Source of the DNA: JBIOWF01 sp044868295
GTDB lineage: Bacteria; Actinomycetota; Actinomycetes; Streptosporangiales; Streptosporangiaceae
Reading direction: 5' to 3'
Length of the DNA: 11,612 bases
Assembly (NCBI GenBank): GCA_044868295.1
Contig: JBIOWF010000342.1
Location: 1 to 11,612, forward strand
Positions 1-6,226 of this stretch are shown in pieces. Numbering within the stretch: position 1 is the stretch's first letter; each line of letters opens with the position of its first letter. The translations under genes were made by a program, and so were the position numbers. Under the pieces are notes generated by a model. It worked only from the letters and a program-made list of their open reading frames with translations. It was not told where the DNA came from and did no database searches.

Positions 1-60
1 CACGCGATCAGTTAAGAAGCGTGCGTGTGTTTGATCCGAGACCTGCGGCGCCGTGCCGCG

Positions 61-112
61 TTTCCTCCCCAGGGCTAAAGCCCGGGGTCTCCACGCTGGA
101 GGAATTCGATGA
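61..112 (-). repeat. TnpB-type omega-RNA 3' end / IS605-group right-end scar, copy 1
   Basis: Read on the minus strand, this block carries two adjacent stem-loops: a CTCCA/TGGAG stem (89-101), then CCCC-GGGC with a TTTA loop (67-87), followed by GGAGGAAAC. The motif GGGCTTTAGCCC followed by GGGGAGG is what is commonly seen at the 3' end of tnpB loci, where it forms the omega-RNA scaffold and transposon right end (family knowledge). No tnpA or tnpB coding sequence remains next to it. Its inner end sits directly on the fruK break. A second copy lies at 2990-3034, sharing the 15 bases at 61-75. Confidence 0.6.
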
Positions 113-118
113 CGCCTG

Positions 119-529
119 TGTCGCGCCGAGCAGGCGACTGACCTCCTGGACCAGGGCGTCCTGTTCCTCGGCGGACAGCGGCCCCCCCGGCTCGTTGATC
201 TTGGTCGTCCGCCCTCCGGGCTCGATGACCGTGATGTTCACCCGGGCGGCGCCACGTACGGCAACGCCCTGGTGGGGCAACCCGGCCTCGTCGAGCAGAT
301 CGACGAGCTCGCGACCTTCGCTGCCGCCTACCGGGAACACCGCGACGGTCGCCACCTGTCGCCTAGCGAGCACCCGTGACACATTCACGCCCTTGCCACT
401 GGCCTCCACGGCGACGTAATGAGCCCGGTTCAGCTCGCCCAGCCGGAGCTCATCCACGTGGAGCGTCCGGTCCAGGCTCGGATTCGGCGTCACTGTAACG
501 ATCACTGCCTTACCGGCCGGGTCCCGCAT
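119..529 (-). pseudogene. fruK: 1-phosphofructokinase, N-terminal fragment
   Basis: The first 137 or so residues match the start of PfkB-family 1-phosphofructokinase, the cytoplasmic enzyme that converts fructose-1-phosphate to fructose-1,6-bisphosphate after PTS uptake. Visible are the typical N-terminus VTVTPNPSLDRT (residues 11-22), the substrate-binding signature EASGKGVNVSR (42-52), and NITVIEPGGRTTKINEPG (98-115). Full-length enzymes have about 310 residues with an ATP-site GAGD motif and catalytic Asp near the C-terminus; both are absent. After residue 137 the frame stays open but reads through a two-hairpin repeat (61-112) into unrelated sequence, stopping at 8. The start may be ATG at 529, or GTG at 505, which would give the family-typical MIVTVTPNP. 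It is divergent from a DeoR-type regulator, the usual partner of fructose operons. It cannot make an active kinase. Confidence 0.88.
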
Positions 530-620
530 GGCACCGATATCCGCCCGGCCGGGTCCTAGCCGAGCCCACAGCGGCCTCCCGTGAACTTGCGATTTCTAGG
601 GTGCTACTTGGTATTCATTG

Positions 621-650
621 TTTATAGTTGCATTTGGTTGGGAACGTCAA
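621..650 (-). promoter_or_regulatory. Sigma70-type promoter facing fruK
   Basis: On the minus strand, TTGACG (645-650) is separated by 18 bp from TATAAA (621-626), a near-consensus housekeeping promoter in the one AT-rich patch of the fruK/deoR intergenic region (about 581-655). Transcription would start near 614 and leave an 85-nt leader before fruK. The DeoR-type regulator encoded divergently would be expected to bind here, but no operator could be assigned with confidence. Confidence 0.6.
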
Positions 651-748
651 TAGCCACCCCAAGGCCGGCCTCGCGAAAGCTCCACGTGTCCGTACTCTTG
701 GGGGCGAACGTCATTCGGACGTGCCAAGCCGATCATGGACGGGATTCG

Positions 749-1552
749 ATGACCACGACGGAGAGTGCGACGGGGCGAGGCCGCCCAGCCCAGACGCTCT
801 ACGCCTCCCAGCGCCAGCAGGAGCTCGTGCGGATCGTCCGCAGCGCGGGCCGGGTCGACGCGGCCATCGCCGCCGAGCAGTTCCAGGTGTCGACCGAGAC
901 GATCCGCAAGGACCTCATCGAGCTCGAACGCCTCGGTTTACTCCGCCGCGTCCACGGCGGGGCGATCTCCGTCGACGACCTGACCTTCGAGCCCGCGCTC
1001 ACGTCGCGGACCGGGTTCATGGAGGAGAAACGCCGGATCGCCCGAGCGGCCCTGGAAGAGCTGCCCCGAGAGGGAGCGGTGTTCCTGGACAACGGTTCGA
1101 CCACCGGATGCCTGGCGGAGATCTTCCCTTCCGACCGTGACCTCACCGTTTTCACCAATTCGCTGCCCATCGCGCTCGCCCTGGTGACCCGGCCACGTCT
1201 CACCGTGCACACCCTCGGTGGCCGCATTCGGAACGTGACGCTGTCCGAGGTCGGCAGCTGGGCCATCCGCGCCCTGTCCGAGCTCCAGGTCGACGTCGCC
1301 TTCCTCGGCACGAACGGCCTCTCCATCGAGCGCGGCCTGACGACCCCCGACGAGTCCGAGGCGACCATCAAGCGCCTCATGTACGGCGCGGCCCGACGGC
1401 GGGTCCTGCTCACCGACCACAGCAAGATCGGCAAGGCCAGCCTGCTCCGCTACGCCCACCTGTCCGACGTCGACGTCCTCATCACCGACACCGGCGCTCC
1501 CGAACAGGAGACAGAGAAACTCCAGGCGATCATCGAAGTGCGGCTCGCCTAG
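749..1552 (+). CDS. DeoR/FruR-family transcriptional regulator
   Basis: A 267-residue protein, the usual length for DeoR-type sugar regulators. Residues 20-72 form the DeoR winged helix (QRQQELVRIV, VSTETIRKDLIELERLGLLRRVHGGA). Residues 88-250 form the sugar-phosphate sensing domain related to ribose-5-phosphate isomerase, with LDNGSTT (113-119), GTNGLS (187-192) and the hallmark DHSKIGK (223-229). Such proteins repress sugar-catabolic operons and release DNA on binding a phosphorylated sugar. Lying head to head with fruK, its likely effector is fructose-1-phosphate or fructose-1,6-bisphosphate (inference). ATG at 749 is chosen because GGACGGG precedes it by 6 nt and homologs start here; the frame stays open upstream to 581, but that extension is not DeoR-like. 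The gene looks intact although its presumed target is broken. Confidence 0.9.
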   Translation: MTTTESATGRGRPAQTLYASQRQQELVRIVRSAGRVDAAIAAEQFQVSTETIRKDLIELERLGLLRRVHGGAISVDDLTFEPALTSRTGFMEEKRRIARAALEELPREGAVFLDNGSTTGCLAEIFPSDRDLTVFTNSLPIALALVTRPRLTVHTLGGRIRNVTLSEVGSWAIRALSELQVDVAFLGTNGLSIERGLTTPDESEATIKRLMYGAARRRVLLTDHSKIGKASLLRYAHLSDVDVLITDTGAPEQETEKLQAIIEVRLA

Positions 1553-1616
1553 GCCGCGTCTGACACTCCCTAGATCCGCGGTGACATCCGGCCCCCAGCC
1601 GGGTAGGCGTTGCGGT

Positions 1617-2333
1617 ATGGCTACCCATGCGATCGATCTTCTGGCCGATCTCGATCCCTTCGAGATCTTCGACACCGAGGCCGCCCGCCTCGACCGCTTC
1701 TTCGCCTCGCTCGACGCCGAAGAATGGAACCGCCCGTCGCGATGCGAGGGCTGGTCCGTGCGGGACGTCCTCGGCCATCTCGCCGGAGAGGAGCTCTACA
1801 ACCACGCCTGCCTGGACGGGGAAGTGCTCGAGTTCTTCGCCATGCTGGAACGGGAAGGCGCCGGCGGCGGATTCCACGATTTCAACGAGTGGTGCGTCCG
1901 GCATCGGCGGGACCTGCCGGTCGGCGAGGTCCTCGACGAGTGGCGCCAGAAGAACACCGAGACACGCGAGCGGATGCGCGCGCTGGGCCGCGACGCGATG
2001 CTGCAGACCTCTGTCGGGCCGTATCCGGTGACCCTGCAGGCCTACCACTACGACTCCGAGTACGCCACGCACGCCGACGACGTGGGGGCACCGATCTCCG
2101 CCGACGAGGCCGACGCGCGCACGCGGTGGCGCGTCCACGTCGGCCTGTTCGTGCTCGATGAGCAGAACTCCCCAGCTCGGGTCGAGCCCGCTGCGGACCA
2201 CGTCCAGGTCCACGCGGGCGGCGCGAGCGCGCGGCTCTCGTTGACCGAGTTCGTCGACGCGACCGTTGGCAGGCTACCCAAGGATCACCCGCTCGACCCA
2301 AGGATCATGACGGCCTTGCGCTGCCTCGCCTGA
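1617..2333 (+). CDS. MDMPI/DinB-like metal-binding protein (maleylpyruvate isomerase N-terminal family)
   Basis: A 238-residue protein of the DinB/YfiT-like four-helix-bundle superfamily, in the actinobacterial branch related to mycothiol-dependent maleylpyruvate isomerase. Recognisable are the signature CEGWSVRDVLGHLAG (43-57) with metal-ligand candidate His54, and the distal YHYDSEYATHADD block (143-155) with Glu148 and His152. A C-terminal segment (about 165-238) resembles the small extra domain seen in this family. Many members are thought to be thiol-dependent transferases or isomerases; the substrate here cannot be inferred. ATG at 1617 is preceded by GGGTAGG with 9-nt spacing. It lies 64 bp after the DeoR-type gene on the same strand, so co-transcription is possible, and converges on the HAD gene 39 bp downstream. 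Confidence 0.8.
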   Translation: MATHAIDLLADLDPFEIFDTEAARLDRFFASLDAEEWNRPSRCEGWSVRDVLGHLAGEELYNHACLDGEVLEFFAMLEREGAGGGFHDFNEWCVRHRRDLPVGEVLDEWRQKNTETRERMRALGRDAMLQTSVGPYPVTLQAYHYDSEYATHADDVGAPISADEADARTRWRVHVGLFVLDEQNSPARVEPAADHVQVHAGGASARLSLTEFVDATVGRLPKDHPLDPRIMTALRCLA

Positions 2334-2372
2334 GTGGCGCCGCGGCTACGGGCCCGGATCCAACGGCAGCGA

Positions 2373-2927
2373 TCAGACATCGTCCGTCCCGGACACCTTA
2401 CGAGCCCAGGTGTGGAGGGCGCCGAAGTCCTCGGGGAGCAGCCCGAGACCGGCGCTGACCTGGTGCAGCAGCGCCGGGCCGAGGTGGTGTGCGGCCACGA
2501 GGTCGCGGTCGGCGTCACTGATCTCGTCGTCGACCCACGCGAACGGCCGCCCGGCCGCCCACTCCACACACTGGCGGGTCTTCCAATGAAGACCGTCGTC
2601 CTGGTCGGGCGTGCGGTTCACCTGCCAGTCGATCACCGGAAGCTCGGGCAGACCCAGTCGCGGAGCGATCCAGGTGTTGGCGTCATGCCGCCAGGTGGTG
2701 GCCCAGACCAGGTCGTACGGCAGGGCGAGCAGGGCAGGGCCATGACTCGGGTTGAGCCAGACCCGCAGCGGCTTGAGGCTCCGGTCGTCCCAGCCGTCCG
2801 GCCGCATCCGGTGCGTGGTGTAGCCGGCGGGGCGCCGCTCGGGCTTGGCCGCGAACGGGTTCAGCGGCCCGTCCACATCCAACAGGAGGAGCGGCCGAAG
2901 CCGGTCGACAGACATGCGCGGCAGCAT
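2373..2927 (-). CDS. HAD-superfamily hydrolase (Swiss-Army-Knife RNA-repair HAD type)
   Basis: A 184-residue protein with all four HAD motifs in order: motif I LLLLDVDG (13-20, nucleophile Asp17 and Asp19), motif II WATTW (75-79), motif III Lys116 in HWKT, and motif IV WVDDE (131-135). The spacing and the ATTW/DDE style resemble the HAD domain found in Swiss-Army-Knife RNA-repair proteins, where it acts as a nucleic-acid end phosphatase; in actinomycetes it is usually a stand-alone protein of unknown substrate. ATG at 2927 is the first in frame and ATG at 2915 an alternative. Neither has a clear Shine-Dalgarno sequence, so leaderless translation is possible. No membrane segment or signal peptide. 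It appears intact, unlike its neighbours to the right. Confidence 0.75.
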   Translation of the reverse strand: MLPRMSVDRLRPLLLLDVDGPLNPFAAKPERRPAGYTTHRMRPDGWDDRSLKPLRVWLNPSHGPALLALPYDLVWATTWRHDANTWIAPRLGLPELPVIDWQVNRTPDQDDGLHWKTRQCVEWAAGRPFAWVDDEISDADRDLVAAHHLGPALLHQVSAGLGLLPEDFGALHTWARKVSGTDDV

Positions 2928-2989
2928 AACGCGACAGATTCCGGATGAATTGCCCGATTTGGATAAAGACAGGGCGGATGGGATCCGGT

Positions 2990-3034
2990 TTTCCTCCCCA
3001 GGGCCGAACCCGAGGTCCTCAAGGAGTTTCGATG
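2990..3034 (-). repeat. TnpB-type omega-RNA 3' end / IS605-group right-end scar, diverged copy 2
   Basis: It shares TTTCCTCCCCAGGGC exactly with copy 1, and TCGATGA at the other end. Between these the bases differ, but both hairpins are kept: GGG/CCC with flanking CC/GG (2996-3015, one mismatch) and TCCT/AGGA (3016-3025). Conservation of fold with change of sequence suggests related but not recently duplicated elements. It has the same orientation as copy 1. The stop codon and last codons of the ligA remnant lie inside it. Confidence 0.5.
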
Positions 3035-3826
3035 AAGTCGTGGATCATGGCGGCGAACTCGCCGGGCGTGGCGATCCGTACTCCCAGTGCCGTGGCCTTG
3101 TCCCTCTTGGACCCGGCTTTCTCGCCCGCCACCAGCAGGGAGGTGCGGGCGGAGACACTGGAGGACGCCTTGCCTCCGGCGCGCTCGATGAGCTCGCCAC
3201 CGCACCGCGGGCAGACCTGCGGGAACACGATCACCTGCTCGGCCCCGGTCCGCAGATGCACCACCGGCGCCTCCACTCTCGGGATCACATCGCCCGCCTT
3301 GTAGACGGTCACCTGGTCACCGATCATGAGACCGCGGCGGGTGATGTCGGCTGGATTGTGCAGCGTGGCATAGGTGACGACGCTGCCGTCCAACCGCACC
3401 GGCTCCAGCACCGCGCGCGGCGCGATGATCCCGGTGCGGCCGACGTTCCACTCCACCTCGACCAGCTTGGTGATCTTCTCAACGGCCGGCAGCTTGTACG
3501 CGATCGCCCAGCGCGGCGCGCGCGAGCTGAAACCGGCCTGCTCCTGGTCGGCTGCCAGATCGGCCTTGATGACGATCCCGTCGATCCCGAACGGCAGCTC
3601 GCCACGCACCCCGGCGATCTCCTCGACCCGGGCCTGCACCTGCTCCATCGTCGCGGCGGCGATCACGCCGACCGGGGTCGCGCCGGTGGTCTGCACACCG
3701 AGCCCGGCGACCAGCTCCATGATCTGACTGTGTGGCGACTCCCGGAGCCGCACCGCCAGCGCGCCGCCGTCCTCGGGCGGCAACGGCAACGCGCCATAGC
3801 CGAAGAAGGTCATCTCGCACTTTGAT
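3019..3826 (-). pseudogene. ligA: NAD-dependent DNA ligase remnant with N-terminal and internal deletions
   Basis: The open frame (ATG at 3813, 264 codons) carries disjoint parts of NAD-dependent ligase, which seals nicks in DNA. Residues 1-110 are the late adenylation domain, with GIDGIVIK (76-83, motif IV) and SRAPRWAIAYKLP (97-109, motif V). Residues 111-197 are the OB fold (NVGRTG, YATLHN, KAGDVIP). CPRCGG (201-206) is the first half of the zinc finger. About residue 211 the sequence jumps to the BRCT domain (SARTSLLVAGEKAGSK, 221-236). Missing are domain Ia, the nucleotidyltransferase half with the catalytic KxDG lysine, the second Cys pair and the helix-hairpin-helix domain. The divergence from common LigA suggests a secondary ligase copy. 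Its upstream end is fused to a prolyl iminopeptidase fragment and its last codons lie in the repeat at 2990-3034. Not functional. Confidence 0.85.
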
Positions 3827-3829
3827 GGC

Positions 3830-4243
3830 GAACAGCACCATCTCCGACACCCGCTCAGGATGCCGCTCGGCGTACGCCAAGGCCAGCGTCACGCCCCACG
3901 AACCGCCCAGAACCAGCCACCGCTCGATGCCCAAGTGCCGCCTCAGCAGTTCGATGTCCGCCATCAGGTGCTGAGTGGTGTTCACACCCAGATCCGTATC
4001 CGGATCGCTGACGGGCGGCGAACTGCGACCGCATCCCCGCTGGTCGAAGAGGACCACCCGGTACGCGTCAGGGTCGAAGAGCCGCCGCCACCCAGGCGCG
4101 CAGCCTGAACCGGGTCCGCCGTGCAGCACGACCGCGGGCTTACCGTCAGGATTTCCGCAGGTCTCCCAGTACACAAGGTTGCCGTCGCCGACATCGAGCA
4201 TGCCGTAGTCGTACGGCTCGATCTCCGAGTACAACTCCGCCAT
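3830..4243 (-). pseudogene. pip: Prolyl iminopeptidase, N-terminal fragment
   Basis: The first 138 residues are typical of prolyl iminopeptidase, an alpha/beta-hydrolase of peptidase family S33 that removes N-terminal proline from peptides. Visible are LYSEIEPYDYGMLDVGDGN (4-22), the oxyanion HGGPG (41-45), FDQRGCGRS (66-74) and the nucleophile elbow GGSWG (113-117). The match ends after VSEMVLF; the next bases belong to the ligA remnant, in a different frame, so about 180 residues with the catalytic Asp and His are gone. ATG at 4243 follows GGAGGGG with 8-nt spacing. The hybrid frame stays open to 3479, but the tail is an out-of-frame reading of ligA. Translation signals survive, so a dead chimeric protein could be made. 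Confidence 0.87.
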
Positions 4244-4407
4244 CACTCGCACCCCTCCGTGGGCGCGCCAACGCGGAATCGTGGTTCACACCCTGGAGCA
4301 TCGTCCTCTTCCACGAGCACGTCGCGGAAGGGGAATCCGCAACGAGCAATGAGACACCCCTCGCCGCGGAGCCGAGCGGCTGAAACCGCGGCCAGACGGT
4401 CAAAGGT

Positions 4408-4600
4408 TCAAGGCTTGGGGTGGGTGGCGAAGAACTCCCAGATGGTGGCGGTGGCGTCGAGGGCCTTCGACGGGGAATCGGCCTCCTTGCGGGCGGACTG
4501 GCTGCCCGGCCACTCGTGGTCCATTCCCTCGATGGTGATCAAGTTGACGGCGCGACCATCTCGGCATCTGGCGCGGTTGGTGCGGTTGGGAGACGTCCAG
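4408..4600 (-). pseudogene. C-terminal remnant of a PHB-depolymerase/LpqC-like esterase
   Basis: The last 55-60 codons before the stop at 4408 resemble the C-terminus of the secreted polyhydroxybutyrate depolymerase/feruloyl-esterase group: AVNLITIEGMDHEWPG, where His is the expected catalytic histidine (family GGGHxWPG), then DATATIWEFFATHP. The frame stays open upstream to ATG 4794 (128 codons in all), but residues 1-65 of that reading are not recognisable, and the nucleophile serine region and signal peptide are absent. The order esterase tail, pip fragment, ligA fragment on one strand suggests serial deletions. The reading of the esterase family is from the His motif and tail only. Confidence 0.55.
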
Positions 4601-4844
4601 ATCGGGCAGCGACGGCTGTCGGGCACATTCGCCGAAAGGCCGCCCGCCACGTCGGCGCGAAGGCCCGCCCACGTGTCCGGCGGCAGCGCGTCGCCCACCT
4701 TGACCGCGAGGTCCGGCCGACCTGCGAGCGTCCCCGTGACATGGAGACCTGCAGTGATCTTCAAAGCCGGCTCAACCCAATGCCAAGAGCCCATGCCGAG
4801 CCCTGCGCCCGCGATCTTGACAAGCGCTCGAGTGAACTCTCGAT

Positions 4845-4880
4845 AAAAAACCCCAGCTCATGGCCCATGAGCTGGGGTTT
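4845..4880 (-). terminator. Intrinsic terminator of tRNA-Lys
   Basis: Perfect inverted repeat with 15-bp arms (4848-4862 and 4866-4880, AAACCCCAGCTCATG) and a 3-base spacer, followed on the minus strand by six T (4845-4850). It begins 8 nt after the tRNA 3' end. Because the arms start with A and end with T, it could also stop transcripts arriving from the left. Confidence 0.9.
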
Positions 4881-4887
4881 GATCTTG

Positions 4888-4961
4888 TGCGCCGCCAGGG
4901 ACTCGAACCCCGGACCCGCTGATTAAGAGTCAGCTGCTCTAACCAACTGAGCTAGCGGCGC
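4888..4961 (-). tRNA. tRNA-Lys (anticodon CTT)
   Basis: The 74-nt cloverleaf is complete. The acceptor stem GCGCCGC (4955-4961) pairs with GCGGCGC (4889-4895), with discriminator A at 4888. The D arm is GCTC-AGTTGGTTAGA-GAGC, the anticodon loop has CTT at 4926-4928, and the T arm contains GGTTCGAGTCC. The CCA end is not encoded (CAA follows), as is usual in actinobacteria. It decodes AAG. A single-gene transcript is indicated by the terminator immediately downstream. A weak TAAGGT -10-like element lies just upstream (4976-4981) without a clear -35. Confidence 0.97.
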
Positions 4962-5063
4962 CCGCAACGTGCGTAACCTTAGCAGTCCGGAAGACGGCAC
5001 GCACATTGGAAATCCGGCCTCGGAGCACGCACGTGTGAGAGCGGCGAGGGCAGGGCCACGGCG

Positions 5064-5107
5064 CGAAACGGCCTGCCGTCGCGCTTGGCGAGCGGCAGGC
5101 CGTGGCC
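5064..5107 (-). terminator. Hairpin terminator after the secreted DPBB-like gene
   Basis: Inverted repeat ACGGCCTGCCG (5068-5078) with CGGCAGGCCGT (5093-5103) around a 14-base loop, starting 20 nt after the stop codon of the upstream minus-strand gene and followed on that strand by TTT. The T-tract is short, as is common in actinomycetes. Confidence 0.65.
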
Positions 5108-5122
5108 GACGGATCGGCTTGT

Positions 5123-5728
5123 TCAGCTCCTCCAGGCACCCGCGGAGAAGGGGACAGGCTCGCCCTTCTTGCCGGGGCCCTTGCCCCACTTCGTGATGAT
5201 GTAGCTGATCTTGATGTGGCCTTCGCCTCCGTTGCCCTCGACGGTCAGCGAGTCACTGTTCCAGCTGCCGCCGGTGAGCTCGGCGAAGGTCTTGCCGTCG
5301 ATGTCGAGCATGACGCCGTTCTCCGACGGGGTGCCGGGGCCGCGGTCTCCGATGAAGAACTTGGCCCGCTTGCCCTTGTAGAACACGTAACCCTCAGTGC
5401 CGAGCGGCCAGCTCGGGCTGGAGAACAGGCCCTTCTGCATCGGCTTTCCGATCGCCGGGAGGCCGGTGTCGCCCTGGCGTCCGGAGGCGTCGTCCCAGAA
5501 GTACGAGCCGGTGGTGCTGCCCCGGAGCAGGGCCTTCTGCTCTTCGGCGGGAGCGGCCTTCTTGGTCGCGGCATTGGCACCGGACTCGACCGAGGCGACC
5601 GGCTCGGCGGCGGGGGCCGCCACGGCAGCCGACGCACCGGGGACGGACATGCCGAGGGCGGTCACGACGGCGGCGGCGGTCAGGGGGACGAGGGTCCGGA
5701 ACTTGCTCAGGCCAAAGAGGGCGTTCAT
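5123..5728 (-). CDS. Secreted double-psi-beta-barrel (RlpA-like) protein
   Basis: A 201-residue exported protein. It has a Sec signal peptide (basic MNALFGLSKFR, hydrophobic 12-30, probable cleavage after GASA near 34), an Ala/Pro/Glu-rich linker to about 66, and a mature domain from 70. The core FFIGDRGPGTPSENGVMLDI (124-143) followed by KTFAELTGG resembles the RlpA/expansin double-psi beta-barrel pattern (DRGP ... I-D-L-S ... A-x-x-L-G) with the conserved Asp128. No cysteines, no LPXTG, no transmembrane anchor, so free secretion is expected. A role in cell-wall binding or remodelling is inferred from fold resemblance only; homologous secreted hypotheticals occur in other actinomycetes. ATG at 5728 is chosen since it begins the signal peptide; GAAGGA lies 12 nt upstream, a longish spacing. 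A TTG at 5755 is in frame but unlikely. Confidence 0.7.
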   Translation of the reverse strand: MNALFGLSKFRTLVPLTAAAVVTALGMSVPGASAAVAAPAAEPVASVESGANAATKKAAPAEEQKALLRGSTTGSYFWDDASGRQGDTGLPAIGKPMQKGLFSSPSWPLGTEGYVFYKGKRAKFFIGDRGPGTPSENGVMLDIDGKTFAELTGGSWNSDSLTVEGNGGEGHIKISYIITKWGKGPGKKGEPVPFSAGAWRS

Positions 5729-5898
5729 GAAGAGAGGGGATCCTTCGTGAGGCAACAGGGGACAGCCGCGTGCGCGACAGGTCGAACCTGCGAGGTCAGG
5801 GGCAGGCTGGGCACGGGCGAAGCGGGGCGAGAATGTCGATCGCCACCGGCAGAGGTGCGCTCAGGCGCGTTGGGGATCGGCCGCGAGGCCGTCACATG

Positions 5899-5949
5899 TC
5901 AGAACGGGTCGGTGGACCTGGATGCAGAGGTCATTGTGGGGTCGTCCAC
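5899..5949 (-). CDS. Candidate 16-residue leader or small protein
   Basis: GTG at 5949 opens a 16-codon frame (VDDPTMTSASRSTDPF, stop TGA 5899-5901). It is preceded by GGAGAGGAG (5956-5964) with an ideal 6-nt spacing, the strongest ribosome-binding site in the window. A promoter candidate lies about 50 bp upstream. The peptide has no run of one amino acid of the kind seen in attenuator leaders, no membrane segment and no recognised family. It ends 170 nt before the secreted-protein gene. It could be a true small ORF, an upstream ORF controlling its neighbour, or the start of an eroded gene. Confidence 0.35.
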   Translation of the reverse strand: MDDPTMTSASRSTDPF

Positions 5950-6000
5950 GTAGATCTCCTCTCCTAAGACAGTCCATGCCACCAGTTGGCAACGAATAGG

Positions 6001-6029
6001 ACTCTACATACCAAGTCATGACAGAGCAA
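6001..6029 (-). promoter_or_regulatory. Candidate promoter for small ORF and secreted protein
   Basis: On the minus strand TTGCTC (6024-6029), a 17-bp spacer, then TAGAGT (6001-6006). The spacing is ideal and the -10 fits the actinomycete TANNNT form; the -35 is only partly conserved. Confidence 0.4.
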
Positions 6030-6140
6030 ACGAAACACCCCATAACACCCAGAAGATCTACCCGCTTCCCCCAAGAGCAGGTGGTCAGTGCCAAGGCGTA
6101 TCCCTGAAGGCATAGGCGTTCCCGCCCGAGAGACGCGGCG

Positions 6141-6200
6141 CCGTACAAAGCCAAGCCGTACAAAACCAAGCCGTACAAAACCAAGCCGTACAAAACCAAA
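6141..6200. repeat. Four tandem copies of a 15-bp unit
   Basis: Units at 6141-6155, 6156-6170, 6171-6185 and 6186-6200 of CCGTACAAAACCAAG; the first has G for A at one base and the last ends in A. The period is a multiple of three, so every frame reads as a repeated pentapeptide, but no supported gene runs through it. It abuts the T-tract of the terminator at 6198-6226 and lies on its downstream side. Confidence 0.9.
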
Positions 6201-6226
6201 AAGGCCCGCGCTGAACAGCGCGGGCC
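6198..6226 (-). terminator. Intrinsic terminator of the RR-HK-osmC operon
   Basis: Perfect 11-bp stem GGCCCGCGCTG (6203-6213) with CAGCGCGGGCC (6216-6226), followed on the minus strand by TTTTTGGTTTT. It lies 412 bp after the osmC-family stop codon and is the first T-tailed terminator met by minus-strand transcripts from that operon, unless a separate RNA starts in between. Confidence 0.85.

Larger units (their letters stand above)
5729..6197 (-). promoter_or_regulatory. Long upstream region of the secreted DPBB-like gene
   Basis: A 469-bp stretch without a recognised protein family. It is less GC-rich from 5960 to 6070. It holds a promoter candidate (6001-6029), a 16-codon ORF with a strong Shine-Dalgarno sequence (5899-5949), a small CAGGT/ACCTG hairpin (5779-5791) and four 15-bp tandem units (6141-6200). 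I looked for a ydaO/c-di-AMP-type riboswitch, often found before actinobacterial wall-hydrolase genes, and did not see its conserved blocks. Confidence 0.4.

Noticed and set aside
938..1675. A 245-codon minus-strand frame opposite the DeoR-type gene
   Set aside because: No recognisable domain; the plus-strand regulator has complete family motifs and a ribosome-binding site.
1617..2333. Functional maleylpyruvate isomerase
   Set aside because: Only the family-level DinB/MDMPI signature is visible and there are no gentisate-pathway neighbours, so the specific activity was not assigned.
2845..3825. A 326-codon plus-strand frame
   Set aside because: It is the antisense of the HAD start and the ligA remnant; the composition is His/Arg/Gly-rich without motifs, while the minus strand carries clear family motifs.
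4888..4961. tRNA-Lys as an integration site of a mobile element
   Set aside because: No integrase gene and no repeated tRNA 3' segment elsewhere in the window.
5729..6197. c-di-AMP (ydaO) riboswitch before the secreted wall-type gene
   Set aside because: The conserved blocks of that riboswitch are not visible on the minus strand in this region.
6141..6200. Possible CRISPR array
   Set aside because: The 15-bp units are directly adjacent without spacers and no cas genes are present; this is a simple tandem repeat.
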